A DNA stretch of 64,000 nucleotides from Brevipalpus yothersi (lineage: Eukaryota; Arthropoda; Arachnida; Trombidiformes; Tenuipalpidae): positions 64,819-128,818 of the forward strand of contig QZCP01000047.1 of assembly GCA_003956705.1 (NCBI GenBank). Direction: 5' to 3'. Of this stretch, positions 46,824 to 58,071 are shown one piece after another. The notes beneath the pieces were generated by a model that saw only the letters and a program-made list of their open reading frames with translations, was not told where the DNA came from and made no database searches. Each line of letters opens with the position of its first letter. The stretch's first letter is position 1. Made by a program: the position numbers and the translations under genes.

Positions 46824-49800
46824 TCAAGTATTCTTCTTTGGCCCGGGGCCAGGAAGAGGGAAAAGGTGGTCGCGAAGACCGCTGAGAGGAAAATGTTTGC
46901 TGACTTCGGAAAACTGGCCTCGGTGGCCTGACCAATGCAAAGAGATTGAAATTATTTTATTACCATGAGGGTAATAAGAATTGAAGTGGCAATGGTGATC
47001 ACGAAGATCAAATCTACAATCATTTTGTAGAGAGAAGGAGAGATGAGAGAAAGGCAATAGTTTGGAAGACGTCGAGTCTTGATCTCGGTGATCAGTTTTG
47101 AATGATAGCGGAAATGAAAGTGAGAATTCATCTTCATCATGCTCCAAGGGAGACAAATGATCAGATGAGGGAGAAGATGATCCACGGAGGATCAGAAAGG
47201 AGTAGAGAAAAGGTGGTGGTATCCGAAATTTTCGATCGGATCTCTTTCTCACTCGTGCTGCGATTGGCTCATCATCGTTGCTAACTGAATCGGTTTCAGA
47301 AGGCAATGTATCAACTTTGCTAATGGAATTTGAACTGGTGATCACTGGTTGCATGTGACCAGGTTCCAGAAAATTCTCTTGCAATCGCGGAGATTGCTGT
47401 TGAACACATTCAGAGTTGAAATTCTTCTCTGAATGCTTAACAAAGGGCTTGCCTTTAGGCTGTTCAGTGCTCCTCTTCGTGAGAGCATTGGATAGATCTT
47501 TATCTTTAGAATGAGGGGTAAAATGTTCTCGGTGAACATTGGAGACAATGTTGGGCTTAACTTTGGCCTCTTTTCTTTGAGTTTTGGCTACATCGGTTGT
47601 AGCTTCTATCTTCTTTTCTTCTTCATGCTCTTCTTCCTCCTCGGTGGAGGAAAATAGTTCGCTTTCAAACTGATTGGGAAAAACACTCAGATGCTCTAAT
47701 TGATCATTTTCTTGACCAATTTCGAGCTCTCTTTCATTCTCATTTGATTCTGAAAAGGTCTCAGAATCTTCAGAAGATATGGCTTCGTGCCGATCTTGAG
47801 GAGAAGTTAGAGTTGAAGAACGGATCTTCTTTGTCGTATTGCTCTTTTCATTTCGCTTATTTGCCAAGCTTGGGCGATCTGAAGAGCGGCGAGAATGGTC
47901 GCTGCTAGGAAAATGAATAGCAATGGCAGCATGCATTGATGGAGTGAGAACTCCTCGGTATCGTTTACATTGAGACACATTCGCGTTGAATGTTCTCTTT
48001 CGAGCTATGTCCAGTACACGGAGTGCTGCACCAAATCGATCTAATACTAAAAATGGTCCTTTAAACACAGGCGATAACTTTTTACCTGAATCGGCAAGAT
48101 GTTGTCTCATGAAGACAATTTGGCCCTTTTCAATGGGACTTTTAGTGCTTCTATCAGACTCAATGTATTTGAGTTGATTGCGCAGTAACTTCTCTCTGGC
48201 TCGGCGCCGGTTGAGAGTTACATCATCTTCTTGCTGAAAGGAAGGAAGTGAGCTATCTGACGGTTTCCGGAACTGTTTTCCGAACATGAGTGATGCTGGA
48301 GCGAATCCAGTTGATCGGTTCAACGAATTGTTAATCGAGAATACTGCTGGACCTACGAAAGTGTCCCACGCACGGAGCGGGTTACCCTGAACTAGTATTC
48401 GGAGTTGTGTACCTAGAGTACTGTTAGTTCGCTCGACAATTCCCTGGGATTGAGGGTGATAAGGTGTGGGAACACGATGTTTCACTTTCTTCTCGGTGAA
48501 GTAATCATTCAGCTCGGCGCTAATGAAATTTCTACCCTGATCGGTTTGAATGACCTCAGGATATCCGAATTGCTGAAAAGTTTCATCGAGAAACTTGATG
48601 ATATTCTTGGCTCTCTGATTGCGAATCGGTTTCGCGAGGACAAATCGTGTCAAAGAGTCAACCATCACGACGATGAGTTGATTCTGTTTGTATGATGCTG
48701 GTACGGGACCCATAACATCCAATTCCATGATCTGCATGGGAAATTTTCCAACTGGTTTCATCTGCTTGATGAACGTTGGATGTGTGGAAGTTTTACCTGT
48801 GACACACTTGAGGCACGAAGCCGTCAAGGTCTTAAGATGATTTACCAGATTCGGGTGATCATACTTACGGCTGATGTTGAAGTACGTTTTGTCAAAGCCA
48901 AAGTGTCCACCGAGTGGATCACCATGCTCTGACTTAAAGATATCATTGAGAGTGCTAGTGTCCACCATCAGACGATGATAGGGACGCTTTCTTGTCGGTT
49001 TTCGATAGAGTATACTTTCGATGAGAACGTACTTTTTCGAGTACTTCTTGTATAAACGGGGTGGAGCTTGCTCACGGGGAGCAGCTATGATAGGCTTATA
49101 AACGGGTGAATTGATCTGATTTTTTGCGAATTGACTAAACGATTCATGTTCGACTGAATCGATGTCAATTTGAGGCTTCTTATCATGCAATTTTCCAGCG
49201 TCGAGCTGGTCTTTCACTGAGGGATAATTCATGACAATATAGGCTTCGAAAAGCTCGTCTTGACAATTAGAATTCGGCTCTCCTTTTCTATGTGCCCATT
49301 CGTTGGGATTCCGGGAGAGACAATCAGCAGGATGATATTTTCCTTCTAAATATGTTACAGTGTAACGGAAAGCAGACAGCATAATTGCCCATCGCTCGAT
49401 GCGACCGTTCTTGAACTTCGTTGATGGAAGTTGGCAGAGAGCGTGGTGATCAGTTAGAATTTCGAATTCTATGCCTTCGAGATATTGCCTATTTCTCTCT
49501 ATGCCTACAATGATGGCGAAACATTCTTTTTCACTCACCGTGTAATTGATCTGGTAGGGCTTAAGTTTTTGTCCGAAAAAATTTACTGGTTTCCAGCCAT
49601 CATGCTCTTCATGATGCTGGAGAAGAATTCCACCGACAGCAGTATGACATGCATCGACTGCTAGTCGAGTTTTACGAGAAGGGCTAAAATGATATAACAT
49701 GCAATTGTTGGCTAGTGCTTTCTTTAGTTTTTCCATGATCTCAATATCACTCTTCGTGAATGAAAATTTTCTCTCTTTTCGAACCAATCGATAAAGAGGT

Positions 49801-52800
49801 TCGACTATCTTGGCATAATTCTCAATATACCTAGAGAAATAGTTGACTAATCCTAAGAAGCTTTGGAGTTCACGAATATTTCGTGGAGGAGGAATAGATA
49901 AAATTTGCTCAACTTTTCTGGGATTTGGTTTGATTCCATCACCAGATGCAACATGTCCTAAGAAATCGAATTCTTTGGAACCAAAGTCGGTTTTGGTGAT
50001 TTTTACTTTGAATCCCCATTCTATTAATCTATCTAAAACTAAACTAAGGTTTTCGACGAGTTTCTCGAAGGAATCACCGAATACACAAATGTCGTCGAAA
50101 TAGCCTAGACATAACTTGTACTGATAGGTTCCAAGCATCGTATTCACGATGTATTGGAAATAAAATGGAGCGTCAACAAGACCCATAGGCAAACGATTGT
50201 ACATATATTTCTTATCGGGAGTCACGAAGACTGTTTTCGGGCGTTCTTTAGGCGGGAGCTCTAATTGGTAATAGCCATGAAGAAGATCTAACGTTGCGAA
50301 ATATCGCTTATTCTGTAGAGCGGTAAGAAAATCATCTATTCTAGGCATGGGATATCGTTTGCGTTTTATGCGTTTGTTAAGCTCACGATAGTCAACGACT
50401 AATCGCCAGCATCCATCAGGCTTAGAAACTAAAAGTGCTGGAGATCCTCCAGGTGAAGTAGTCTCAGAAATAATTCCTGCAGATTCTAACTCTGAACAAA
50501 CAGAAGAAAAGGCTAATCGCTTGACAGCGGAACAAGGATAGGGTTTTTCATAGGGAATAATTTCATCACCTATGTCAATGCGAATATTACATTTTTCGTG
50601 CGGAACGAAACCTAATTCGGTAGAATCACGAGCAAAAGCTTGTCTTTTCGTGAGTAGCATTTCGAGCATTCGTGCTCGCTCGAATTCGGAAAGATCGGAA
50701 CTAATTTGTTGAGAGAAAAGATCTGACCAAGAGATAAACTTCGTGTCATCAATTGCCAGAACTCGATCAACTTCCTTTTCATGCAAGAATTTGATTAAAA
50801 GACAATAAGTCGAATTGCGAGATCTTTTGGGAGAGATATCTTGGTCAGACACGGAGTCTGATTGAACTAACTTATTCTTGAGTTCAATAACTTGAGGCTC
50901 AATTTCATAAACTGGATCAGGAGGAGGTCCCATGGAAGTGATTTCTCGAATTTCTTCATCATCACACAATCTCATTTCCATGTGGAGAGGAGTTTTGTAT
51001 GGGAAATTTGCAATAACCTCATGTCCTGATGACCTAATTTTGATGTCCGTTTCGTATAGAGCAAGCAAATGACATCCAAGCAATAATTTAGGAGTAAAAT
51101 TCGGTAAAACGAAAATTTCTTGTGAGAAACCTGTGGTAGACTGACCATGTCGAGTAAGGACGAAAATAGAACCTACTGTGGTAACACCCACATTTTCTAA
51201 ACCATAGAGAGGATAGGGTTCACCTTTGATTGGCCATTTAAGGCTTTTGGCTAAATCATGATCAATAATGGAAATGTGTGAACAAGAGTCACAGCATGCT
51301 GATACTTTTCTATCACTGGAATCTGATTCTGAGTGGAGAATAACGTCTACTCTTGGAAAAACTCTAGGAGTAACACAATGCATCCTGCGGAATTTTCGAT
51401 ACATTTTCTTAATGTATTCGGAGTAAGAGTCAACTTCGGAATCAGTCAAGACCTCGTCGTGAGAATCTTCCTCTTCTTCTTCTACGGCAGAAGAAGTTGG
51501 TTGATCGATATCAAAAAGATTCGACTCACCGAGAGTCTCAAAGAGTTCTGGTGTAGAATATTCTTTCCTCTTACCTCTACTATCAGCTTCCTCAATGAGA
51601 AGTTGTAATTCAGTTTCAATTTCAACCTCACCGGCAAATGGCGGCGGTTGGTGTGGCTCACAGCTGACTGGTGATGACGGTTGAGAAGCTGGTTGGTAAG
51701 GATCAGTGGTGATTATAAGAGATGGTTTCTCTTTTTGCCATGAAAGAGAAGGTTGAGAAGCACCAGAATCTTGAGCACTCTGTTGTGGTCGATTGGTAGG
51801 CAATTTTGGCTGAACTGGGCGATTCACTTGTTGAGATCGAGATGGATTGGATCGGCAATCGGTCCGATAATGTCCTGACTTGCCACATCCATAGCAGACA
51901 ATGGGTTCAGTTTTCCGTGGAGGAAACTTGTGGTGATGATTTGTGGACGCACGCGTATCACGAAAATTACCTTGAGCTGGTTTCCTTGGTTCATAGCGAT
52001 TGAATGATCGTTGAGGTTGATGAGTAGCGCGTTGCTGAGATCTCATCAAACGAACTTGATTCATTTGTTGTTCGTCCTTAAAATCATTGTGAAAATGAAC
52101 CATTACATTGGTGAGCATCTCTAAATCTAGACCTGCACCTTTCTTTGTTACTTTCTTGCGTAACTCGCGAGGGATTTTATTCTTAACATGCGTGAGAACT
52201 ATTTCGGGATCAATAGAATCCGAGTTGGAACGCTGCTTAAGCTTCTCTGTTAGAGTATGGATGAACTCTATAGGATCATCCTTTGGGTGATAGCGTAAGT
52301 TTTGAATCTCATTCTCAAGGAGGTAGAATTTTGGGCTATTGCAAATGATTGACCTAACTTTAGACAAATAATCCTCGAAATTGATGATACCTAACTGGTC
52401 AACTGAAATGATGGCATTCCGAATGTCACCGTAGGCATTTCGCTTGAGAACTAATATTTTCTCACTATCGGTTAATGGAGAATTGAGAAGCTTTCATCGT
52501 GTTTCGTTAATCCACACGAATGGATCTTTGATGGGCTTGAGCTCCATCGAATAAACTAATTTGTTGAACTTGGTGTTCATAGGCTGAGAGCTATCATGAC
52601 GCGGAGTCACGGTGTCATTCGGTATGACAACATCTGATTCGTTCGGCTGAATCGAGTGCCTCAGAGTTTGACCATTCTGTACTAATGGCTGAGAGGGAAG
52701 TGGAACGGATCCATGATTATCTTCATCGGCTGAAGATGAGATGGAGGAACTACTGCTCGATGCAGTACCTAACATTCTTGATTTAAGAGAACGTAATTTT

Positions 52801-53420
52801 GATTTGGAAGTGATTCTGAGGTTCGAGGTTTCGATTACCTCATTAGGAAGACAGCATAGGTCATCATCGGTTGATAGACCCAGATCATTTACAAGAATAA
52901 GGAATTCATCTTCGGGAAATCCTTTTTTCCGAAGTTTCTTCATCCATCGTGGAGAAGAGAAAACTCGCATTTCACTCGTCGTGATTTGCTCAAAATCTAT
53001 TGGTAACTGATAAACTGAACCAAGAGTAAGAACTACTTGGCGTAGCTTGGCTAAGGCTAGCGAAGGAGGAAAAGAAACTAAAATACCATGCTTTTCTAGC
53101 ATGTTCTGAACTGCTTCCGGTGACGCACACGGAAGTAAAACTGGAGAACGAATCTCATCGGTGTCAGATACACCATTAAAATTTGAAGGCTGTGATAGGC
53201 TAGGAGGAGGAGAATCTCGATGATTCACGGCGAATCTAATTGATTGCTCAACTTGAGTGGTCTGATCGTGGTGATCAACTCGAGCATCAATATCCTCAGC
53301 TAGATTACCTTCTGACTGTGATCGCGAAGATCGCAATAATTCTGCTTCGGCAGCAGCTTGTCTTGCTGCTCGTACAGCATTCGATGGACGGCCTGGACCT
53401 GATCTAGTGGTCAGTGTCAT
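46824..53420 (-). CDS. Gag-pol polyprotein of the Ty3/gypsy-type element, one in-frame TGA
   Basis: One frame of 2,199 codons runs from the ATG at 53420 to the stop at 46824, broken by a TGA at 52496-52494 (codon 309). Gag covers about the first 500 codons, with a CCHC knuckle near 508 (CYGCGKSGHYRTDC). The protease active site near 710 reads DSCS rather than the usual DSG/DTG. RT around 900-1150 has YFDDI near 1106. RNase H follows (LAVDACHTAVGG). Integrase has the HHCC zinc motif, ELDVMGP and QTDQG near 1627, and the Glu in GIVERTN, so the DDE triad is present; a GPF-type module follows. A Ser/Glu-rich tail of about 340 codons ends the frame. The TGA falls inside the capsid region, so it is either read through or a disabling mutation. 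Confidence 0.92.
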
Positions 53421-54314
53421 CGTGACAGTGCCACACACAAAGAGCTATAACACAAAGGGACAAAGGTTAAACACAAGAGCGGCGTGCTCGATAGGCTCGC
53501 ACTCAAAAGGCTCCGTGCCTGTCAACTTCACTCAATTTCTTGCACTCAGTTGACAGTCCACTTGTTAGCCTCCGTGGCTTCAACCGTCGTGGTTGTCTCA
53601 GTGGTTGTGTCTCTCTTACAGATGGAAAGGATGTGTGTGAACTCGGTGTCGCACAATCAGAGAAATGGAAAGAATGAGCCTTCGTGGCTTCAATAGACAC
53701 GTCGTGTATCTTCAACAAGAGTTGGCGATTGAATGAGCTCAACTCACAAATACACAAGCGCGGAGCTTGTCACACAGTAGCGCGGAGCTTACTGGAACAA
53801 CCAGAAATTCAACTGGTTATACAACTGCTTGCGCGGCGCAAGAGTTGACTGAGTTATCCTTCAAACTCAGCGAAACAAAAGCGAACTTGGTTACGCAAGT
53901 TCAAAAATCTGCCTGAAAAACCTCACGGAGAGGAAATGGAAATTAACCGTTGAACACTAACAACTGTTAGCAAAAGAAACTGAACTGGCTACACGGAGTA
54001 GCACAAAACAAACCTAACTCTCACTAGTTAAACGAGAAACTCTGTTCTCCACGAACTTTGGTTGGGCAAGCTTACCTCCTATTCTCTATCTTCACTCGAT
54101 GAGAGAATCTTGGTATGTCTTCACTCGACTATACCGAATCGGAACTACCGATCTGAAAGGCCTCGGTGGCAATCACTGGCACACACGATGCTACCTTTCC
54201 AACTCAAACTGAGTTACCAGGGCGAAACCTGAAGCGAGGTGCTTCCACAACACAAATCGATCTGAACGACGAGTTCACTCGATCACTAATGCCTACTCGG
54301 CATCTCCACCATTT
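53421..54314 (-). other. Leader of the retrotransposon
   Basis: About 890 bases between the 5' LTR and the gag ATG. It is dense in short perfect stem-loops with 5-base loops (for example 53581-53595, 53754-53770, 53828-53842, 53988-54002), where packaging or dimerisation signals would lie in this class of element. Small frames here are not coding. Confidence 0.65.
54294..54311 (-). other. Candidate primer-binding site
   Basis: Three bases past the 5' LTR, the minus strand reads TGGTGGAGATGCCGAGTA. It starts with TGG, as needed to pair with a tRNA 3' CCA end. I cannot name the tRNA with confidence. Confidence 0.5.
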
Positions 54315-54891
54315 TGTGGGAAAATTACTGAACACGATACTAAATAGCACTAAAACTAAGCACGATAGAGCACCGAGCTCAATAACTTCTGACTTCACCA
54401 ACCTATGAGGGCCGCTCACGGTTGATAGGCGCACAAAGACCTAAGGGACCGATCGTAGGCAACAGCACACCGAGTGCAACTCAACTAGAGAGCAAAATAA
54501 GTTTAATGAGAGTACTAAGATGGGTACAAAACTACTATGGCCACGGTGGCCAAGAATCGGGCAGAGTGACGACTTGTTCTGGAGGGTAGAAGCAAGTGTC
54601 CAGAATGGGAAACGGTTTCGGCTTTTATACCCTGGGCTCACGGAGAGCCAGGATATGGAAGAGAGAAGGAAGCGGAAGACCAACCGATGGTCAGTAACAT
54701 CCGTGGGAACATATGTGCAGCATCGCGCTGCCAGATGGTCACGTAGACCAAGGGCCGAAAATATAGGTCAGCAATGAAATATATGAGGAAATAGCATAAG
54801 AAGTTGTATCAAATGTATAAATGCAATTATAAAATGAATTGGATGGATGCTGACGAAGCATCATCGGGGTGGCAGACTAATTCTGCTAACA
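54315..54891 (-). repeat. 5' LTR of the 13 kb retrotransposon
   Basis: Identical to the 3' LTR except for C instead of T at 54493. As the upstream copy it carries the active promoter (TATAAAAG on the minus strand near 54630-54621). Confidence 0.95.
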
Positions 54892-54895
54892 CTAC

Positions 54896-56799
54896 GATAA
54901 TTGATACTGTTGAATAGGTCGGTAAATTCATCGTTTGATTGATCAATTTTATTTATCTGATCGAATATCGAAATACATGTAGTCCCATTTGAATTGATAG
55001 ATGGATTTTCAATATTATTATCTCACTCTTACCAACGATTGGTGGTAACGATCGGCCCGATTCAGATCGATTGGAGGTTTTTATTGAGATAAACCTCGAC
55101 AAGTCTATGACTTGAGAATTGACCCGATGTAATTAGGAAAGGTTTCTCTAAAAATCTGGAGGTTCAAGTTTCTATTCATCCATGATTTATGAATAAATAG
55201 TCAAAGATTCATTCATGGAAATCTGGAGACCTAAAACTTTATTTAGAACATGATAATTCAACTAAATTCAGAACGATTCATGTTTCTTATTTCTCGAGCA
55301 ACCGACCAGGTTGCCAATCAGAATAGTAACGAATAGAATCATTTAAAATGAGAGATTATCAGGTATTCTCTTGTCCAGTCATGATTATAATCAATTATCA
55401 TCCACCTTCTCCAAACTTCACCATACTCCAGGATCCATTGAACGATGGTCCGCAAGCTGCGAGTTGCATCAACATATAATACCAAAGGCTTGGTAAATGA
55501 AGAGGGCTGAGTTTTGGTCTTATCTCCAATTTGTATGAGTCAATGAAAACTCGTATTCGAATGTGCGTAGATAACAATAGTTCTCAGATTCCTTACTGAA
55601 CTTTGTGATGAAATTCATTCCCAATTTTCCGACTTCTCACTACACTGTACTTGTCACTTGTTTTATCATATTCAGTGTGAGCTCACGATAAGCTTATGAG
55701 TATCGAGAGTCTGTTTGTAACAATCATCTAGAAAAACAGCTGTATCTCCTCATCTCATATCCTTCACATTTCGAATCACGTAACTGTAAGCCTAGCAATT
55801 GTTAGAAAGATTTTGATCTGGCACAACAGCGTCCCATTCACAGAAGAATGAGTACTGTATAACTAACTAGGTAGGTTAAGAATGAAATTCGAAAATTCCA
55901 AGAAGAAGCTATAAAATCGGAGTAACTCAAGGACTCAACTACATGAAACTTTGAAATAAATGATGTATCCAACTGGCCAATTGAGTATGAGAGGTGATTT
56001 TTCTGCTATCACTCTATGATTGCCTTCGTTCCACAGTTGAACTGGGTCATCTCATGATTATAAATCCCAAGCAATGTGAAAAATCGAAAGTTTTAGCAAT
56101 CGTTGAACTTCACCACGAGAGCCACAAAATTCGCGCTTCTCTGCTTTGTAGTTCACAAAGTTAGTGGACATGCTCACTAATATATTGAAAGGAGCAGATG
56201 TGAATAACGGTAAATATTGACTTTCACTTCGACAATAGAAAGCGGTTGCCAACTCACTGGATGAATAGAACGGATTGAAATTCAGTGTTCACCTCGAATG
56301 AATAACTCTCATGATGGATGATCCATCATGGATCATCAATTAAAGTTCAAATGGACTTAGTCCTCTGAACTGAAAGTAGGTAACGTGAACATTTTCAATC
56401 TTAGTTGAACCAAATAGTAATGTGAATGCTCTCGTGATGAATCAATCTTTCTCTTTCATTTGATTATGTTACCACACGAGCTATGATTATCACCTGGACA
56501 GTCCCATATTTATTATCTAAAATGGGATGGAAATTTCGAACAGAAACATTTAAAAGAGATGAATTGATTAAATCACCCGTAACTCAACTCATAATCTCAT
56601 TGTAGACTAGTCTGTTCATTTGGTTTTCAAGAACTCTCTGAGTGAATTATTCCGTCTTCTACCATGAAATTATTGGTTATACTGACGATTTTGAGAAGAA
56701 TCATGTGAGAAGATTGAATTCATCATTTCATCATTGATTCTTTTTCATGGCTCCAGTGAATTATTTTGTTTAACGAGTTCAAATTTTTGTCTACTCACG
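54896..56799. other. Host spacer, 1.9 kb
   Basis: AT-rich host DNA between the retrotransposon target site and the kinase gene. A 64-codon minus frame near 56058-56252 has no motif. I see no gene. Confidence 0.6.
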
Positions 56800-57939
56800 A
56801 TGTCTTCAGCCTCTGAGTTTAAGCCTATCAGTTCACAGTATGCTGTTGAACTATGTGCAAACCTAATGAGCTGGGAAACGGTGGTGGATCAAATTCAGTG
56901 CTCTCCAATTCTTCGTGGTAAATCCAATCAACTATTCATTTGTCAACTCAAGGAATCAGCCTCGAAATCACTATCAAAACAAATGGTTTCCAGAACACCA
57001 CAGCCGACTAAAGTCATTGTTCGGTTCTATGGCAGTGAACATACTGGTAAAGGTAATCGTTACAAGAGTATGAGTGACGAAAATGAAGTGGAGTTGATGC
57101 GAATTCTCAATCAACGTGGAATGGGACCGAAAGTTTACGCTACATTCGATGGTGGACGAATTGAAGAGTTTGTTGAGTCTACACCGATGTTGCATCGAGA
57201 TTTGATAACAACTTCGATGATGAAAATTCTTGGACAGAAGGTGGCTCAGTTCAATTTGTTGGAACACAGAAATCTTGTTAGTGAATGTGATATATTCCAC
57301 ATGTTCGAGTCTCTGCGAGCTAAGCTCAGCGAAAAGTTGATTGATATCGAGAAAAAAATTGATCTGAAATTTTGCGAGGAGGAAAAAATTGAATGGCAGA
57401 CAATCAAAGCGTTCACATCAAGTAATATGATAGACAATGCTATCCAAGTCTGCCGGGAACACTTTAAGACGGACGTTTTTGCTCACCTTGATTTGAATTA
57501 TACGAACTTCTTGCTTATCAAGACACAGGAAGTGAACAATAATATTTCATCAAGCCAGCTAGATATCATGCTGATTGATTTCGAAAATTGTACGGTAACA
57601 AGTCGAGGAGTGGAATTGGGAAAATTCTTTGGTGAGCTTTGTTATGAGGAAGACAACTATCACTCTTTACCTTGTAACTTGTATGAAGAATTGATCAAGA
57701 TTTTCTGTGAAAGTTATACCGACGAATGGACAAAAAGTGACCAATACTGTCACCATGTGACCGAAACAGTTGACTATTTGCTGGAAGAAGCCAAATTGGG
57801 AATGCTTTTCAGCACAATTTTCCACATAGTATGGGCACAAATACATCCTAATTTTCCCAATCAATCGCTCATGAATAATGTATTGAATAGAATTGATCTA
57901 TTCAAAAGATGCAATGAAAGGTGGCAATTATTTAAATAA
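56800..57939 (+). CDS. Choline/ethanolamine kinase family protein, single exon
   Basis: The first ATG at 56800 gives 379 residues, the usual family length. Early blocks are ILRGKSNQLFIC (nucleotide loop, family GGMSN region), KVIVRFYG and GMGPKVYATFDGGRIEEF. The Brenner motif reads FAHLDLNYTNFLLI where the family usually has HNDxxxGN; the catalytic Asp and the later Asn are kept. LIDFENCTVTSRGVELGKFF contains the metal-binding Asp. These kinases phosphorylate choline or ethanolamine with ATP at the first step of the Kennedy phospholipid pathway in the cytosol. The gene has no intron, unlike its neighbours, which suggests retroposition. The altered HLD makes full activity uncertain. Distinguishing choline from ethanolamine preference is not possible here. 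Confidence 0.88.
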   Translation: MSSASEFKPISSQYAVELCANLMSWETVVDQIQCSPILRGKSNQLFICQLKESASKSLSKQMVSRTPQPTKVIVRFYGSEHTGKGNRYKSMSDENEVELMRILNQRGMGPKVYATFDGGRIEEFVESTPMLHRDLITTSMMKILGQKVAQFNLLEHRNLVSECDIFHMFESLRAKLSEKLIDIEKKIDLKFCEEEKIEWQTIKAFTSSNMIDNAIQVCREHFKTDVFAHLDLNYTNFLLIKTQEVNNNISSSQLDIMLIDFENCTVTSRGVELGKFFGELCYEEDNYHSLPCNLYEELIKIFCESYTDEWTKSDQYCHHVTETVDYLLEEAKLGMLFSTIFHIVWAQIHPNFPNQSLMNNVLNRIDLFKRCNERWQLFK

Positions 57940-58071
57940 ATTGTTTACAGATATATCAAAGTTATTAAAGTCAATGCACAGATCGAGATCATCAAAGAAC
58001 AATAGTCCGAAGCAGCCATTTGGACATCAGAGATAATGTACAATAATATGATTTAGATCGATTTAGATCAA

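Larger units (their letters stand above)
41605..54891 (-). mobile_element. Complete Ty3/gypsy-type LTR retrotransposon with an extra ORF (13.3 kb)
   Basis: The element reads on the minus strand: 5' LTR 54891-54315, leader, gag-pol frame 53420-46824, a 1.2 kb gap, ORF3 45585-42244, 3' LTR 42181-41605. CTAC at 41601-41604 and 54892-54895 is a 4-base target duplication. The LTRs are both 577 bases with one difference (41783 T, 54493 C), so insertion is very recent. Domain order gag, protease, RT, RNase H, integrase is that of Ty3/gypsy elements. No env-like signal peptide or transmembrane protein is visible; ORF3 takes that place. At 13.3 kb it is long for the group. Its CG-containing micro-hairpins set it apart from the AT-rich host DNA. 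Confidence 0.95.
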
